Positions 1 through 7,702 of a stretch of 64,000 nucleotides of DNA are shown here, piece after piece. The notes beneath the pieces were generated by a model. It made no database searches, was not told the origin of the DNA, and worked only from the letters and a program-made list of their open reading frames with translations. The first letter of the stretch is position 1; each line of letters opens with the position of its first letter. Source of the stretch: SIG603 sp964369225 (lineage in GTDB: Bacteria; Bacillota; Clostridia; Oscillospirales; Acutalibacteraceae); assembly GCA_964369225.1 (NCBI GenBank), contig CAYJER010000007.1, positions 1 through 64,000 on the forward strand, read 5' to 3'. The translations under genes were made by a program, and so were the position numbers.

Positions 1-75
1 GGGACGGAAAACCCGTCCCCTACATTGGATTCTTTCCTAAGAGGCACATTTGGATAATATCCGCCCCTACATTTA
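1..75. repeat. REPIN remnants at the window edge
   Basis: The first 25 bases are the right arm of a GACGG-core REPIN ending in CCCCTACA. After a short link containing CCTAAGAGGCACA comes a truncated right arm of the GGATAATATCC family, also ending in CCCCTAC. The left arms are outside the window or lost. The copies lie just past the fprA stop. Confidence 0.75.
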
Positions 76-86
76 TTGGTGTAATT

Positions 87-1265
87 TTATAATATGTTAT
101 TTATAAATTCATCTAGCAAATTCTCATCATTAAGGCTTGATTTAATCGAAAGAACCGCACCTAATTCCATATTTTTCATAGACTCAACAGTTTCTTTAAT
201 TTTCCTTGCAACAGTCGCACCCCAAGTTCCATTCTCTATAACATGAACTTTCCTGTTTTGCAAATTAAGAGCCTTCATATCTATCACAAACTCTTCCATT
301 TTAGGGAAAACACCGCCATTATAAGTAGGAGCTGCTAAAATAAGAGTTCCAACTCTAAACGCCTCGGCAATTAAATAAGACTTGTCTGTGTTGCAGACAT
401 TTATCACCTTTACCTTTTTGCCAGCGTTTGAAAGTTTCATTGCAACCGCATTCACGGCGCTTTCTGTGTTGCCATACATAGAAGCATAGGCGATTAATAT
501 TTCATCGGCATTTTCTGGAGTGTAAGAAGCCCATTTAGCCTGCTTTTCGGCAAAATAATTAATATCTTCACCTCTGAAAATTGGACCATGAAGCGGACAA
601 ACCATGTCGATTTCAAGTGAAGAAGCCTTTTTTAGTAATGCTGTGGTCTGTGCGCCGAATTTTCCTACAATATTTGTAAAATAACGTCTAGCATCAGCTA
701 AAAATTCATGCTCAAAATCATATTCATCTGCAAAAACTCTGCCGTCTAACGCACCGAAAGTACCAAAAGCATCAGCCGAGAAAAGTGTTTTTGTGCTTAA
801 ATCGTATGTCACCATAACCTCTGGCCAGTGAACCATTGGTGCCATGACAAATGTGAATTTATGCTCACCTGTCTCTAAAATATCGCCCTCTTTAACTACT
901 AACGATTTTACATCTTGATTTAAAAATTGTTTAATAAATGTGAAAGTCTTTGCGTTTCCAACTATTGTTACATTTGGATATCTTAAAAGAATTTCTTTCA
1001 AGCCTGCTGCGTGATCAGGTTCCATATGGTTTATTATAAGGTAGTCTAAATCTCTTCCATCAAGAACGGACTCAACATTTTGAGTAAACTGAGAAAGTAC
1101 AGCGTCATCTGCTGTATCAAATAGAACAGTCTTTGTATCGAGCAAAATATAAGAGTTATAGCTTACACCGTTTGTCAGCGGAAAAAGATTCTCAAAAAGC
1201 TCAAGTCTTCTATCGTTTGCACCGACATAATAAAGTTTATCTGATATTTGTTTATAACAATTCAT
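87..1265 (-). CDS. fprA: FprA-type flavodiiron protein (O2/NO reductase)
   Basis: A-type flavoprotein of 392 residues that reduces oxygen to water or NO to N2O in the anaerobe's cytoplasm. The N-terminal metallo-beta-lactamase domain carries the diiron ligands: H80-x-E82-x-D84-H85, H146, D165 and H226 in CPLHGP. The C-terminal flavodoxin domain starts near residue 256 and has the FMN loop ASMYGNTE (261-268). Length is usual for the family. AGAGGT lies about 5 nt before the ATG. Upstream on the same strand is a flavin reductase-rubredoxin fusion, the expected electron donor; FprA/Hrb pairs of this kind are known from acetogens such as Moorella. A REPIN and a second repeat separate the two genes, so co-transcription is uncertain. 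Confidence 0.95.
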   Translation of the reverse strand: MNCYKQISDKLYYVGANDRRLELFENLFPLTNGVSYNSYILLDTKTVLFDTADDAVLSQFTQNVESVLDGRDLDYLIINHMEPDHAAGLKEILLRYPNVTIVGNAKTFTFIKQFLNQDVKSLVVKEGDILETGEHKFTFVMAPMVHWPEVMVTYDLSTKTLFSADAFGTFGALDGRVFADEYDFEHEFLADARRYFTNIVGKFGAQTTALLKKASSLEIDMVCPLHGPIFRGEDINYFAEKQAKWASYTPENADEILIAYASMYGNTESAVNAVAMKLSNAGKKVKVINVCNTDKSYLIAEAFRVGTLILAAPTYNGGVFPKMEEFVIDMKALNLQNRKVHVIENGTWGATVARKIKETVESMKNMELGAVLSIKSSLNDENLLDEFINNIL

Positions 1266-1367
1266 ATAGTACCTCTTTTAAAATTTTTTACTATATTATT
1301 TTATCACAAAAAAAATATAAATCAATAGTTGTAATAAATAAATCTGTATGTTAAAATATTGTAAGAG

Positions 1368-1450
1368 TGAATTTAGTGAAGAGTGAAAAATGAATAGTGA
1401 AAAGTTCATGTGAAAATCCTAGCGGATTTTTTGATTAAAGAATTTTGAAT
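1368..1450 (+). repeat. GTGAA-word module next to a REPIN
   Basis: Contains the words TTTAGTGAAGAGTGAAAAA, TGAATAGTGAAAAGT and a small hairpin AAAATCC...GGATTTT followed by TTGATTAAAG. The same module recurs near 7301, 48729, 53094 and 62830, and reversed near 15645. It usually lies about 40-60 bp before the GTAGGGG end of a REPIN, as here. Confidence 0.75.
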
Positions 1451-1490
1451 AAAATTTTTGTTTGTATAATAATAAATTTGTTAATATATT

Positions 1491-1567
1491 GTAGGGGACG
1501 GGTTTTCCGTCCCGTGGGAATTTAGCTAAAACCTCTATTTTTTCGGGACGGAAAACCCGTCCCCTAC
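1491..1567. repeat. REPIN, GACGG core
   Basis: Two inverted arms of about 22 bp, GTAGGGGACGGG... and its complement ending CCCCTAC, are separated by about 30 bp. Each arm is itself a hairpin (GGGACGG...CCGTCCC). It fills most of the 346-bp gap between fprA and the rubredoxin fusion gene. Confidence 0.85.
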
Positions 1568-1611
1568 AATCAGTTTTAAAGTTTTAGTTTTAACAAAATA
1601 CTACAATTTAA

Positions 1612-2238
1612 TTAATTCTTTTTAAAAACAGATTTTGGTTGCTTACAAATTGGGCATACGAAATCATCTGGCAATTCTTCAAATGCTTTTTCGTCTGTGT
1701 ACTCATATCCACATATTGAACATTTGTAATTATCAGATTTTTCCTCTACATAGGTAGGTGCGTTTTTGGCAGTCTTGCCCTTTACAACCTTATGGTAATA
1801 GCTGTATGACATTGGTGATTGCTTTAAATTAACGTCGCAATTCACAATTTCTGCTAAGAAAACTGTATGAGTTCCACAGTCTAGCTGTGACTTAACCTCG
1901 CAAATAAAATAAGCACAACTTTGAGAAATAACAGGCATATTGTCAATCATAGTATAGTCAACGTTTTCAAATTTATTCGTGTCTTTACTGCAATTAAACC
2001 CGAATGTGCCTATAATTTGTGGGTCGGTCTCCTCTGTAACTACAGAAATTGCAAACTTAAGATTTTTAGAGATTACCTCATGTGTGTAGTTTAATTTGTT
2101 TAAACTCAAGGCAATTGTCTTAGGCTCTGAAGTAATTTGCATGGCACTGTTTGCCACACATCCTATTGGTCTAGTTTCATCCATCGATGATACAAGATAC
2201 ATTCCGTAACTTAAAGTATAAAGTGCTGATTGATTCAT
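1612..2238 (-). CDS. hrb: flavin reductase-rubredoxin fusion (high-molecular-weight rubredoxin)
   Basis: A 208-residue protein. Residues 1 to about 150 form a flavin reductase (FMN-binding split-barrel) domain, with SSMDETRPIGCVANSAMQ near the flavin site. Residues 170-200 form a rubredoxin domain with both iron-binding pairs, C173-x2-C176 and C195-x2-C198. The family passes electrons from NAD(P)H through flavin and rubredoxin to flavodiiron proteins, which fits the fprA gene downstream. It starts 13 nt after the stop of the upstream membrane-protein gene, with AGGGAGG as ribosome binding site, so those two are likely one transcript. Confidence 0.93.
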   Translation of the reverse strand: MNQSALYTLSYGMYLVSSMDETRPIGCVANSAMQITSEPKTIALSLNKLNYTHEVISKNLKFAISVVTEETDPQIIGTFGFNCSKDTNKFENVDYTMIDNMPVISQSCAYFICEVKSQLDCGTHTVFLAEIVNCDVNLKQSPMSYSYYHKVVKGKTAKNAPTYVEEKSDNYKCSICGYEYTDEKAFEELPDDFVCPICKQPKSVFKKN

Positions 2239-2251
2239 ATAGTTTCCCTCC

Positions 2252-2791
2252 TTATAATAATCTAAACGCTACCAAGAAAGCAATAACAGTCGGTAACACA
2301 CCCATAGTTACAGCCGCTGCCTTAAATCCTTTGGTAGTAAATTTAGAACTAACCAAAAATACCGCTAATCCACTAATTAATATTAAAATAGGTTTTATAA
2401 AATGCCATAAAAAGTATGAGCCTGAATCGCTTACTGCTATATTATTCAAAAGTGACATAGTGTTTTCATCGACTTCTGATGTAGTTTGTACAGTTCCGTC
2501 AAATCCAACATTAAACTCTGTTATTTCGACACCATCTTTAATAAGTATAATATCCCCAAAAAAACGGCTGTTATGTTGTAGCATCATTTGTGAGCCGTCG
2601 TTTCCATCAAATGTTAGTTCAGCCCAAGAATTATCGGCTGTAGTTAGGTCTGATAAAATATAAAAGTTGTCATTATAGTCACTAATTACATAACCAAAAC
2701 GTGGCGAAGAATTTACGCAAATAATAACCGCAACTAAAAGTATTGCGTATACAAAAATTTTCTTTGCATTTTCAGATATAAGATCTCTCAT
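2252..2791 (-). CDS. membrane protein of unknown function
   Basis: I do not recognise this 179-residue protein. A transmembrane segment spans about residues 11-26. An extracytoplasmic stretch (about 30-125) is rich in Asp, Asn and Thr. Two more hydrophobic segments lie near 130-148 and 158-178. AAAGGGA lies 6 nt before the ATG. It is the first gene of the probable operon with the flavin reductase-rubredoxin fusion. That position suggests co-expression, but nothing in the sequence shows a redox role: there are no CxxC motifs and no recognisable cofactor site. Confidence 0.75.
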   Translation of the reverse strand: MRDLISENAKKIFVYAILLVAVIICVNSSPRFGYVISDYNDNFYILSDLTTADNSWAELTFDGNDGSQMMLQHNSRFFGDIILIKDGVEITEFNVGFDGTVQTTSEVDENTMSLLNNIAVSDSGSYFLWHFIKPILILISGLAVFLVSSKFTTKGFKAAAVTMGVLPTVIAFLVAFRLL

Positions 2792-2827
2792 AATATTCCC
2801 TTTCGATTAACGAATTTAATTACTTAA

Positions 2828-2855
2828 ATGATAACACAATTTAGCAAAAAGTCAA
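2828..2855 (-). promoter_or_regulatory. promoter of the hrb operon
   Basis: Read on the minus strand: TTGACT (2855-2850), a 16-nt spacer, then TATCAT (2833-2828), about 35 nt upstream of the first start codon. A good match to a housekeeping sigma promoter. Confidence 0.6.
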
Positions 2856-2913
2856 TATTTTTTATGTGAACAATAACAAATAGATAATTTTTAATAATAT
2901 ATAAAGAAAGGAC

Positions 2914-2974
2914 CGTCACGGGCAATAAACCCGAAATTTTCATCGCAATATCTGAGGTGAAAATGACATGGTCA
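2914..2974 (+). promoter_or_regulatory. aroE leader: divergent copy of the SD-hiding leader element
   Basis: The same layout as the dnaN and gyrB leaders. GTCA at 2915 can pair with TGAC at 2964. Then come a CGGG...CCCG hairpin, a hairpin TTTTCATC...GGTGAAAA, and the terminal hairpin ATGACATGGTCAT, which ends 5 nt before the aroE ATG. The third stem differs in sequence from the dnaN copy but still pairs over 8 bp, which argues for a conserved structure. Confidence 0.6.
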
Positions 2975-2979
2975 TATAA

Positions 2980-3798
2980 ATGAAACTAGAAAAATTCGCC
3001 GTAATCGGCCACCCAATAAAACACACAATGTCGCCTTTTATTCACAGGGAATTATTTGCACTGTCTGGTGTGAATATTCAGTACGATATACTAGACATTG
3101 AAAATGTATTAAACTCAAAAGAAAAGCTACTTTCTTACGATGGCTTAAACGTTACAATTCCGCACAAACAGGCTATAATGGAAATCCTTTTTGGAATAGA
3201 CGAAAAAGCTAAGAGATATTCAAGCGTGAACACAGTTAAAATAGAAGAAAATAAGGCTTACGGCTATACAACAGACGGAATTGGCGCTTTTTTGGCAATG
3301 GGAGAAATTAAGAAAAACTCTAAAATTTTAATTCTTGGCAACGGTGGAGCCGCCAGAGCAATAGCCTTTGAGCTTGAAAATGTAGAACTTTATATAGCCG
3401 CCAGAAATAAGGATAAAGCCAAAATTCTTTGCGATGAACTAAAAAACGCAACTGCTTTAAGCCTTGATGAAGTTCAAAACAGTACTGAAAAATATGATAT
3501 TTTAATCAACGCAACCAGTGTTGGAATGTACCCTAACATGGATGCTAGCCCAGCTAGTGAAAATTTAGTTAGCAGATGTGAAACTGTTTTTGACATTGTT
3601 TATAATCCGCAAGACACAAAGCTTATAAACATGGCAAAGGCGCTTAATAAAAGAATAGTCTATGGAATGGATATGCTAGTTTATCAGGCAGTGGCAGCGC
3701 ATGGATATTGGTATGGTGCTAAATTTAATAATGCTGATATCACAAAATTAATTGAAAATTCAAAACAAGAATGTATTAGACTTTTTGGATTAAAATAA
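2980..3798 (+). CDS. aroE: shikimate dehydrogenase
   Basis: Reduces 3-dehydroshikimate to shikimate with NADPH, the fourth step of the chorismate pathway. It has 272 residues, the usual length. Substrate-site motifs are HPIKHTMSP (11-19), NVTIPHK with the catalytic Lys63, and TTDG with Asp99. The nucleotide-binding loop is GNGGAARA (120-127), and NATSVGM follows near residue 177. The start codon sits 5 nt after the TGACATGGTCA hairpin, with no other good ribosome binding site at normal distance. Shikimate kinase follows after a repeat-filled gap of 246 bp, giving two neighbouring pathway steps. Confidence 0.96.
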   Translation: MKLEKFAVIGHPIKHTMSPFIHRELFALSGVNIQYDILDIENVLNSKEKLLSYDGLNVTIPHKQAIMEILFGIDEKAKRYSSVNTVKIEENKAYGYTTDGIGAFLAMGEIKKNSKILILGNGGAARAIAFELENVELYIAARNKDKAKILCDELKNATALSLDEVQNSTEKYDILINATSVGMYPNMDASPASENLVSRCETVFDIVYNPQDTKLINMAKALNKRIVYGMDMLVYQAVAAHGYWYGAKFNNADITKLIENSKQECIRLFGLK

Positions 3799-3813
3799 AT
3801 TTTATAAAATATT

Positions 3814-4015
3814 GTAGGAAAGGTACAGAGCAGATGTGCCTCTTAGTAAAATTTAGCCATGTAGGGGCGGATATTATCCGCCTAAAAAGTCCGTAATTTC
3901 GTCTAAATTTCATAGGCGGATAATATCCGCCCCTACATGGTTTGTGAAATTTTACAAATGAAATTTAATCAAAAAAACGCAATCAACACGTGTGGGCACA
4001 GAGACCCCTCCCTAC
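3814..4015. repeat. nested REPIN: GGATATTATCC core inside degenerate outer arms
   Basis: The inner REPIN at 3861-3936 has arms GGCGGATATTATCCGCC and its near complement, ending GTAGGGG and CCCCTAC. Outside it are further inverted ends: GTAGGAAAGGTACAGAG with GTGCCTCTTAG on the left, and CAATCAACACGTG with CAGAGACCCCTCCCTAC on the right. The layout suggests one element inserted into another. It fills the aroE-aroK gap. Confidence 0.8.
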
Positions 4016-4050
4016 ATCAGCATTAATAAAAACAAAAAAGGAAAATGAAT

Positions 4051-4554
4051 ATGAAAATAGTATTATGTGGCTTTATGGGATGTGGTAAATCCTCTATAGG
4101 AGCCATGGTTCAAAAAAAAACAAATGTAAATTTTTGTGAAATCGATACGTATGTTGTAGAAAAATATAAACTGAGCATATCAAAAATTTTTGAAAAATAC
4201 GGAGAAGACTTTTTTAGAAAAGCCGAAACCGATGCACTTATCGAACTACTTAAATCAGACGATGTTCTAATTGGTAGCGGTGGTGGAACTGTTATAAACC
4301 CTATCAATTCCAAAATAATTAAAGAAAGTGGCGCTAAAATAATATTTTTAGATGTTCCACTGGCTGCAATTCAAGAAAGACTAAAAAATGACAAAAAAAG
4401 ACCTCTCTTACAAAGAGAGGATAGAGAAGATTTTATAGAAAAATTATATAATCAAAGAAAGCCAATTTATGAAAATGCCTCTGATATAGTTATTCCAGCC
4501 GGCGCACCTGTAAAAGTTGTGGCGAAAAAAATTATTAAGCTTTTAAGAATTTAA
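4051..4554 (+). CDS. aroK: shikimate kinase
   Basis: Phosphorylates shikimate at the 3-position with ATP. From the preferred start the protein has 167 residues. The P-loop GFMGCGKSS is at residues 7-15, followed by the EIDTY motif for shikimate binding and the GSGGGT loop. The lid region has RPLLQ. An in-frame ATG lies 6 nt earlier at 4045, but AAGG would be only about 4 nt from it and is 9 nt from 4051, so I prefer the second. It forms a pathway pair with aroE. Confidence 0.95.
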   Translation: MKIVLCGFMGCGKSSIGAMVQKKTNVNFCEIDTYVVEKYKLSISKIFEKYGEDFFRKAETDALIELLKSDDVLIGSGGGTVINPINSKIIKESGAKIIFLDVPLAAIQERLKNDKKRPLLQREDREDFIEKLYNQRKPIYENASDIVIPAGAPVKVVAKKIIKLLRI

Positions 4555-4578
4555 TCTATTAATATATAAAACGAATTT

Positions 4579-4610
4579 AGGAGTTTACTTAGCTAAACTC
4601 CTTGTTTTTT
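4579..4610 (+). terminator. rho-independent terminator of aroK
   Basis: A 9-bp stem, AGGAGTTTA paired with TAAACTCCT around a 6-nt loop, followed by TGTTTTTT. Confidence 0.85.
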
Positions 4611-4695
4611 GCCCATTTCTTAAATTTCTATTAATATCTTGATTTTTCTACATAATGAGTATATAATTAATCTAACTATGAAAGGAATGTACCTT

Positions 4696-5406
4696 ATGGA
4701 AAAACTTATGAGCCATGTAAGGGCTGCTGTTCAAAAATATGATATGATAGAAGATGGCGACAACATAGCAGTTGCGGTTTCGGGCGGAAAAGACTCGCTC
4801 TTTTTGCTTGTTGCTCTGCATTCATTGCAAAGATATCATAAACAATTTAATATAAAAGCTATAACTATCGACCCTTGTTTTGGCAACGCACACACAGATT
4901 TTTCTAAAATTGAAGAGCTTTGCCGTGAACTAAATATAGAATATGTTATAAAACGCAGTGATCTTGGCAAGATTATTTTTGAAGACAGAAAAGAGAAAAA
5001 TCCTTGCAGTCTTTGTGCTAGAATGAGGCGTGGAATGCTTCATGATATGTCCCGTGAATTAGGTTGTAACAAAATAGCCCTAGGGCATCACGGAGACGAC
5101 GCTGTAGAAACTTTTCTTATGAATTTAATGTACGGCGGAAATATTGCATGTTTTTCACCTGTTACCTATCTTTCAAGAAAAGATATTACAATGATAAGGC
5201 CACTTATTTTCTGCACAGATAATGAGATATCTAAAATTGTAAATAAAAAGAATTTACCTGTTGTAAAAAGTGAATGTCCAGCGGACGGAAACACAAGCAG
5301 GGCAGACACCACAAAACTTATTAATACTCTTGAAAAAGATATTCCTGATATAAAAGCTAAACTTATTGGAGCTATGGAAAGAGGAAAAGTTAGCGACTGG
5401 AAATGA
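4696..5406 (+). CDS. TtcA-family tRNA thiolation ATPase
   Basis: N-type ATP pyrophosphatase of the TtcA/TtuA group, which activates tRNA by adenylation for 2-thiolation of cytidine 32 or another base. It has 236 residues from this start. The PP-loop SGGKDS is near residue 32. A cluster-binding CSLC is followed by RMRRG, as in TtcA, and GHHGDDAVETF is the second conserved ATP-side motif. AAAGGA lies 9 nt before the ATG. Upstream in-frame starts would add residues that look non-conserved. It stands alone between a terminator and a REPIN. Which base it modifies cannot be told from sequence alone. Confidence 0.88.
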   Translation: MEKLMSHVRAAVQKYDMIEDGDNIAVAVSGGKDSLFLLVALHSLQRYHKQFNIKAITIDPCFGNAHTDFSKIEELCRELNIEYVIKRSDLGKIIFEDRKEKNPCSLCARMRRGMLHDMSRELGCNKIALGHHGDDAVETFLMNLMYGGNIACFSPVTYLSRKDITMIRPLIFCTDNEISKIVNKKNLPVVKSECPADGNTSRADTTKLINTLEKDIPDIKAKLIGAMERGKVSDWK

Positions 5407-5438
5407 GATAGTTCGGAGTTTAAATTTCACAAATCCAT

Positions 5439-5514
5439 GTAGGGGCGGATATTATCCGCCTAAGAAATTTAGGCAAGATTACAGGTTTTTAAGGCGGATA
5501 ATATCCGCCCCTAC
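5439..5514. repeat. REPIN, GGATATTATCC core
   Basis: Arms GTAGGGGCGGATATTATCC and its complement are separated by about 33 bp. It lies about 30 bp after the thiolase stop. Reversed remnants of the GTGAA-word module (TTCACTTTTCACTAATTA) follow at about 5585-5602. The rest of the 265-bp gap shows no gene. Confidence 0.85.
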
Positions 5515-5671
5515 ATTGCTTAACTTGCAAAAGACCGTTCCCTACAATATTATTAAAAATTTATCTATACAAAGATTTTTACATTCACTTTTCACTAATT
5601 AATACACTTGTTATATTCATAAATATATGTTAAAATACACTAGTACTAGATTTATACGAGAGGAAATTTTA

Positions 5672-7255
5672 ATGAACAAAAGATTTTGCGCAAACTGCTT
5701 TAAGCTTATTCAAAATATAGGCTCTTGTGAGCATTGCGGATTTAATAATGAAAACATAAATAAACACTGTCTTAACTATATGACAATAATAGGTGATATA
5801 TATATAGTTGGCAGAGCAATAAATATAAATGGCGAAGCTATTACATACATGGCATTCGACACTGTAAATAAGGTTAAGGTTAAGGTTAAAGAATTTTTTC
5901 CATCTAACCTAGTAAACAGAAAGTCAAATTCAATGTTTATTAACTCTGGCGAAGAAGAAAAGGTTATTAAACTTCAAAAAGAATTTGATGATATCGCAAG
6001 ACGTTTGATTAATTCTAACGAGTCTGAAAATATAGAGAAACCGCTAGGTTTATTTCACACAAACCAAACAAGTTATTTTGTGACAGAGCTTTGTGGCGGA
6101 ATTACCCTTGAGGACTATATTCAAAGAAGAGGCAGCCTTGAAACTTCTGAAATAATAAGAATGTTTGAGCCTTTAATGGATACACTTAGCAGATTAAGTA
6201 GCCGAGGTATAAAACATCTAGGAATTTCACCTTCAACTGTTAAAGTGTGCGTTGGCGAAAAACTAGTTTTAACAGATTTTTCTGTTAAAGCCTTAAGAGT
6301 TAAAACAGGCATTATTCCATGTGAGGTGCAAATTAATAGCTGTGCTTACGAGCAATATTACGCCCAAATGCAACAAAAAGAGTACACAGATGTATACGGT
6401 TTGGCATCTTGTATTTATTTTGCAATCACACAAGATAAAGTTGATACAATTAAGATTAGATACGAGTCTCCTAAGTTATTAGTTCCAACAAACATAGCCT
6501 CACTTATACCAAACTATATGCTAACCGCACTAGGCAATGCCTTAAAGGTTCTTCCTGAACAAAGAACTCTTAATTTTGAAAGTTTTAAAATGGAGTTTTT
6601 ACACAAAGAGACTAAAGATATTGTCATGAACGAAGCAGAGATTATTTATGATATTCCATCTAACCTAGAGGCTAAAAATAGAAAAGGCTTAAGTCCATAT
6701 CTATTCTTAGTAGCTTCTATAGTTATAACTTTATTTGCAGGCTATTTTGTGGTAGATGCACTTATAAAAGATGGTGATATTACCTTAGGCAACATAATAG
6801 AACAGCTTGAAGAAGAATATGAACCTGTACTTCAAACACAAATCAGAGTTCCTAACATGGTAGACGACTACTACAAAGATTGGTATAACAAAATCACTAC
6901 AAACCTTGATTATGGTTTCGGTTTAAGAAAAATTGAAGAATTTAGCGAAACTGTTGAAGAGGGAATAATAATAAGCCAAGAGCCTAAGGGCGACCAAACT
7001 GTTTTATCGGGCGCAAATGTTGTAGTAACAGTAAGTCTAGGCTCTAAAATAAGAATATTGCCTGATATCTATGGATTATCACTTTCAGAAGCAGAAAAAT
7101 TATTAGATGAAGAGGGTTTAATTCCAGAAGTAAGTTATGCAACAAGTTCAATAATTCCACCGGGTAGCGTAATTTATTACGGCGGAGACTACCTAACAGG
7201 TGATGAAGTTGATTATGGAACTATTATTCCAATATATGTCAGCATAGGGGACTAA
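5672..7255 (+). CDS. zinc-ribbon/pseudokinase/PASTA membrane protein
   Basis: A 527-residue protein with four parts. A zinc ribbon has C6, C9, C19 and C22. A kinase-like domain spans about 40-330 with VKEFFPSNLVNR near 71-82, the counterpart of the KEYFPSGLVTR signature of a bacterial Ser/Thr kinase family. One transmembrane helix lies near 342-364. Two PASTA-like repeats (about 391-457 and 462-527) would be outside the cell. The catalytic loop reads HLGISPST near 180 where active relatives have HRDISPDN, and the magnesium motif reads DFS instead of DFG near 201. It therefore probably does not phosphorylate and may be a cell-wall-sensing pseudokinase. GAGAGGAAA precedes the ATG. Confidence 0.82.
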   Translation: MNKRFCANCFKLIQNIGSCEHCGFNNENINKHCLNYMTIIGDIYIVGRAININGEAITYMAFDTVNKVKVKVKEFFPSNLVNRKSNSMFINSGEEEKVIKLQKEFDDIARRLINSNESENIEKPLGLFHTNQTSYFVTELCGGITLEDYIQRRGSLETSEIIRMFEPLMDTLSRLSSRGIKHLGISPSTVKVCVGEKLVLTDFSVKALRVKTGIIPCEVQINSCAYEQYYAQMQQKEYTDVYGLASCIYFAITQDKVDTIKIRYESPKLLVPTNIASLIPNYMLTALGNALKVLPEQRTLNFESFKMEFLHKETKDIVMNEAEIIYDIPSNLEAKNRKGLSPYLFLVASIVITLFAGYFVVDALIKDGDITLGNIIEQLEEEYEPVLQTQIRVPNMVDDYYKDWYNKITTNLDYGFGLRKIEEFSETVEEGIIISQEPKGDQTVLSGANVVVTVSLGSKIRILPDIYGLSLSEAEKLLDEEGLIPEVSYATSSIIPPGSVIYYGGDYLTGDEVDYGTIIPIYVSIGD

Positions 7256-7300
7256 TTTTTTATAATATAAAGAAAAGGGATTGTCATACCTCTATAATTG

Positions 7301-7380
7301 GGAATTTAGTGGAAAGTGAAAAATGAATAGTGAAGAGTTAATGTGAAAATCCTTGCGGATTTTTTGATTAAAGACTTTTA
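7301..7380 (+). repeat. GTGAA-word module next to a REPIN
   Basis: Contains GGAATTTAGTGGAAAGTG, AAAAATGAATAGTGAAGAG and the hairpin AAAATCCTTGCGGATTTTTT followed by GATTAAAG. It is very close to the copies at 1368 and 62830 and lies directly before the nested REPIN at 7394. Confidence 0.75.
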
Positions 7381-7393
7381 AAACGAAAATATT

Positions 7394-7645
7394 GTAGGGG
7401 CAGTCCTGTGTGATCGCCCGAAAACTAGAAGTTATTGCTAAACTCACGGGTGAACACATAGGTCAGACGTGTTGATTAGAAAATTTAGCCATGTAGGGGC
7501 GGATATTATCCGCCTAAAATTTGGTGATTTTACCTAAGTTTCATAGGCGGATAATATCCGCCCCTACATGGATTTGTGCGTTTTAACGAATTTGTTTTGA
7601 ATCAAAAATCCTAATCAACACGTCTGCACATAGGTTCTCCCCTAC
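7394..7645. repeat. nested REPIN upstream of comM
   Basis: The inner REPIN at 7493-7567 has the GGATATTATCC core. An older-looking element with GCGA/TCGCCC arms lies at 7394-7479 and ends in CAGACGTGTTGATTAG. An outer right end, TAATCAACACGTCTGCACA...CTCCCCTAC, closes at 7645. The whole 435-bp gap before comM is repeat-derived apart from the last 45 bp. Confidence 0.78.
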
Positions 7646-7657
7646 ATTAATCATTAA

Positions 7658-7702
7658 TATTTTATTTTCCCATTTATTAGGTAAAATGACATGGTCATAA
7701 TT
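7658..7702 (+). promoter_or_regulatory. comM leader: 3' half of the SD-hiding element
   Basis: A hairpin TTTTCCC...GGTAAAA is followed directly by ATGACATGGTCAT, which ends 5 nt before the comM ATG at 7703. This matches the third stem and terminal hairpin of the dnaN, gyrB and aroE leaders. The 5' half (GTCA and the CGGG/CCCG hairpin) is absent. Confidence 0.5.

Noticed and set aside
5366..5602. Open frame of 78 codons after the TtcA-like gene
   Set aside because: It runs through a REPIN and repeat remnants and lacks a ribosome binding site.
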